The notes under the pieces were generated by a model. That model saw only the letters and a program-made list of their open reading frames with translations, had not been told where the DNA came from and made no database searches. Below are positions 58,701 to 61,700 of a stretch of DNA of 64,000 nucleotides, piece by piece. The position numbers and the translations under genes are program-made. Origin of the DNA: Fragum whitleyi (Eukaryota; Mollusca; Bivalvia; Cardiida; Cardiidae); NCBI GenBank assembly GCA_948146395.1, contig OX411543.1, positions 26,242,026 through 26,306,025 of the forward strand, read 5' to 3'. Positions within the stretch are counted from its first letter, which is position 1; each line of letters begins with the position of its first letter.

Positions 58701-61700
58701 ATTCTTCATTTTTGCAAAATTAAGTAGCATGTACGTTTTGTGTTTGTGAATATTCTATTCCATAAATTAAAGCAGGAATGAACTTATATTGCTCAAACAC
58801 TTAAATACTCCTTATTTTACTCTTCCAGATCGCTATGATTCCAGTGTGCATCCAGGTATAACAGTAGAGTTTCAGTCAGCAGCCATGAGATTTGGACATA
58901 CACTTGTGACCCCTGGTACATGGATCAGGTATGTAACCTTTGTAACTGAGGGTAGATAATCTGTGCTCGAGATTATAAAGATTTTCTCACTCTCAACTGA
59001 GATTTTTCTCAGACTTAATTTGATAACTTTATGAGCATGATAGATAATATTGATTAGTTGTTTTTTATAACACAGTATTAAAATTAAAATTTCATAAATT
59101 GATTAAAGTATGATTACAAAATTACAGCTTTAGTCGGAAATTTGAATAGAATCTGATTTGAGAATGAGACAGGTATTATAAACTTGGGTCCTGATGGCCC
59201 AGTGCATCATAATTTCCTATGAAAGGCTATAAACACCTATGACATTTAAAAAAATTGTTGTCAAATAATGCAGTTGAAATGAAAACAAAAGATTAGGAAA
59301 CACTCACACTGACATAAAATATGACCTTAAGCTACAACAAGCTAGTTAAACTTCAGTTTCTGGAACAAGGGCACTCTCTCACACAAGGGAAAATATGAAA
59401 GAGGATCTTAGTAAATGCAGAATTCGCTCATAATTCATTGTGTTCGACCTTGGTATACTTGTATACCTGAAGTGTCAAACTCTCAAACTCATTCTTCAGT
59501 CTGGAACTTAAAATAGCTACATTTTTACCTGATAAAGATCGAACAAAGGGTCTGTCCAAATATTAGGTGCCATAGTTAGGTGATTTTCACAAATTTCAAA
59601 TGTTATCCCTTTTTGACACTTTAATATGAATTACACACCTTCCGTCATAATAACCTATTCCGTGAAAAATAGACAGTTCCATTAAATTGATTTAAATCAT
59701 TGTTTAATCATCTGCTTTTCAAATCTTTGATCATTAATTTCTAAATATATTATGTTTTATTGATATTTAGGTGCTAAGTTTGAAGCTGCTCTTTCACAGT
59801 TTTTCATAGAAAAAAATACGGAACTTGGTCTTAGATTTGGAAATGTGTGTATTTTTAGACGATTAAGAATGGCCTAAGGGCATTGGCACTAAAATCAACA
59901 TTTTTCAATAATTTTGTAACTTATTTTTTTGAAGGGGCAAGATCAGTATGGGATCCAGTCTATTTATTTCAAGTCTATAAATTAGAAAATCATTACTTTC
60001 TCTGAATAATCTTTCATTTTTGCTTGTTATGATATGAAGTTTCCAGCTGTCAAATACTTTTACCTTTATCTTTGATTGAATAATATAAGCATGCAGAATA
60101 AAGATGTGTAAATAGATGGCTCGAAATCGAAGAAAAAATTTCAAGACGTTAGTAGATGCTTTATTTATTCAGAAAGATTTTCCATAAATTCAGGAGCCGC
60201 CACCATAGCGCAGTTGGTTAGGCATAAGACTTCCAATGTGGAAGTCGTGGGTTCGATCCCCGGTGGCGGCAAATATCCTTTCCGACGTTTGTCTTTCACC
60301 AATGGGTAGATAATCGTAAACCTATGTGAAATAGCAGTCGGAGGCTAGGAAAGGATGTAATGGTAGTACTGGCGTGAGAAATACCAGGAATCCATTGTTA
60401 GGTGCTCCGGCCGCCGCGATATAACTGAAATAATGTTGAAAGCGGCGTAAAACCCCATTCAATCAATCAATCAACCATAAATTCAGGAATATCAGGCTTT
60501 CTTTCCATGCATTACCAGAATCTTATAATTTTAAAGACTTCAATATGATTAGGTCATTACTTCCAATTGATTTGAAGAAATTTTCAAAAATAACATTTTC
60601 CAATTTGTGAAAGAGCAGCTTTAAGTAGTAATATCAAAACCTATGGATACATAGACTCTGTACATGTGCCTGCCAAAAAGTCTTAAAAGTGACAATGGCC
60701 CAAACCATTGACCAAAGTAGAAATTCGGGTTCGAAATAACCATGATAGATCTACATCAAAGAATGATGAAGATTTATTTACTCAACAAACATTAAAATTT
60801 CTTTAACATTTGTATAGTGTTTGAACAGGACCTAAATTAATTTTTACTTGCAATTGAGGTCGTGTACATGAATAGTAAAACAAGCATATTTTAGTAAACA
60901 AAAGGAAATCAAATAAAAGAATTTCTAGTCAAAAATAATTTCATCATCTTATTTCTTTATTAATTTTCAAGCTCACAATGACACAGATCATTCGTTAGTA
61001 ACATCAAATCATGAATTGAATAAAGAATTGAGAAAGCTGTATTACAGATATGATTCATTCCCATCATCTAGTACCATTACAGTTCTGGATTGGTCCATGT
61101 CCTAATCTCTCAAACAAATTAGCAAGTCCTCAAGGTGTTCAAGCTACTGAGTTTAACTGTACTGTGAATTGATTTATTTTAGAAAAATTTATTTTCTCAT
61201 GCATTTGCCCCTTATTGAACATGTTTAATGGTTTTTATTTAAGTATAAAATAGAAATAAAGAACAAATGAGCCTGTGCATGACATTTACAACATTTTGGA
61301 ATGTGTCCAAGAAAAGATTCTGGCAAGCCTGTGCATCTGCACAGTCTGACCAGAATCTTGGTTTTTCAGTTTACACATAGATCAGGGCTCCGTTTTACTA
61401 ATGATCTTACGACCACAATTTTGTGTAAACAGGGTAATAAGACACCTGATTGTATCAGAAATCAGATTGGGACTATCAGGCTTGTTGTTGCAAGTAATTA
61501 TTCAAAAATTAATTGTATGTTGGTTAGTAAAACGGGGCCCAGGTGTAGGTGTGTCTTCAGACAGGCCCCGTCTTCCTGTTGTACCTGGGAACTGTCTTGT
61601 CAGCCAAATGTTTGTACCTCACGCTTGTTTCAAATTGTTGGAAATGTCACGCACAGGCTCAAATCTTTCTTTCTGACTAAATTTTATAAACTCACCAATA

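Noticed and set aside
60196..60270. Stand-alone tRNA gene
   Set aside because: It folds well but is followed directly by the SINE body seen at 20628 and 51000, so it is a SINE head.
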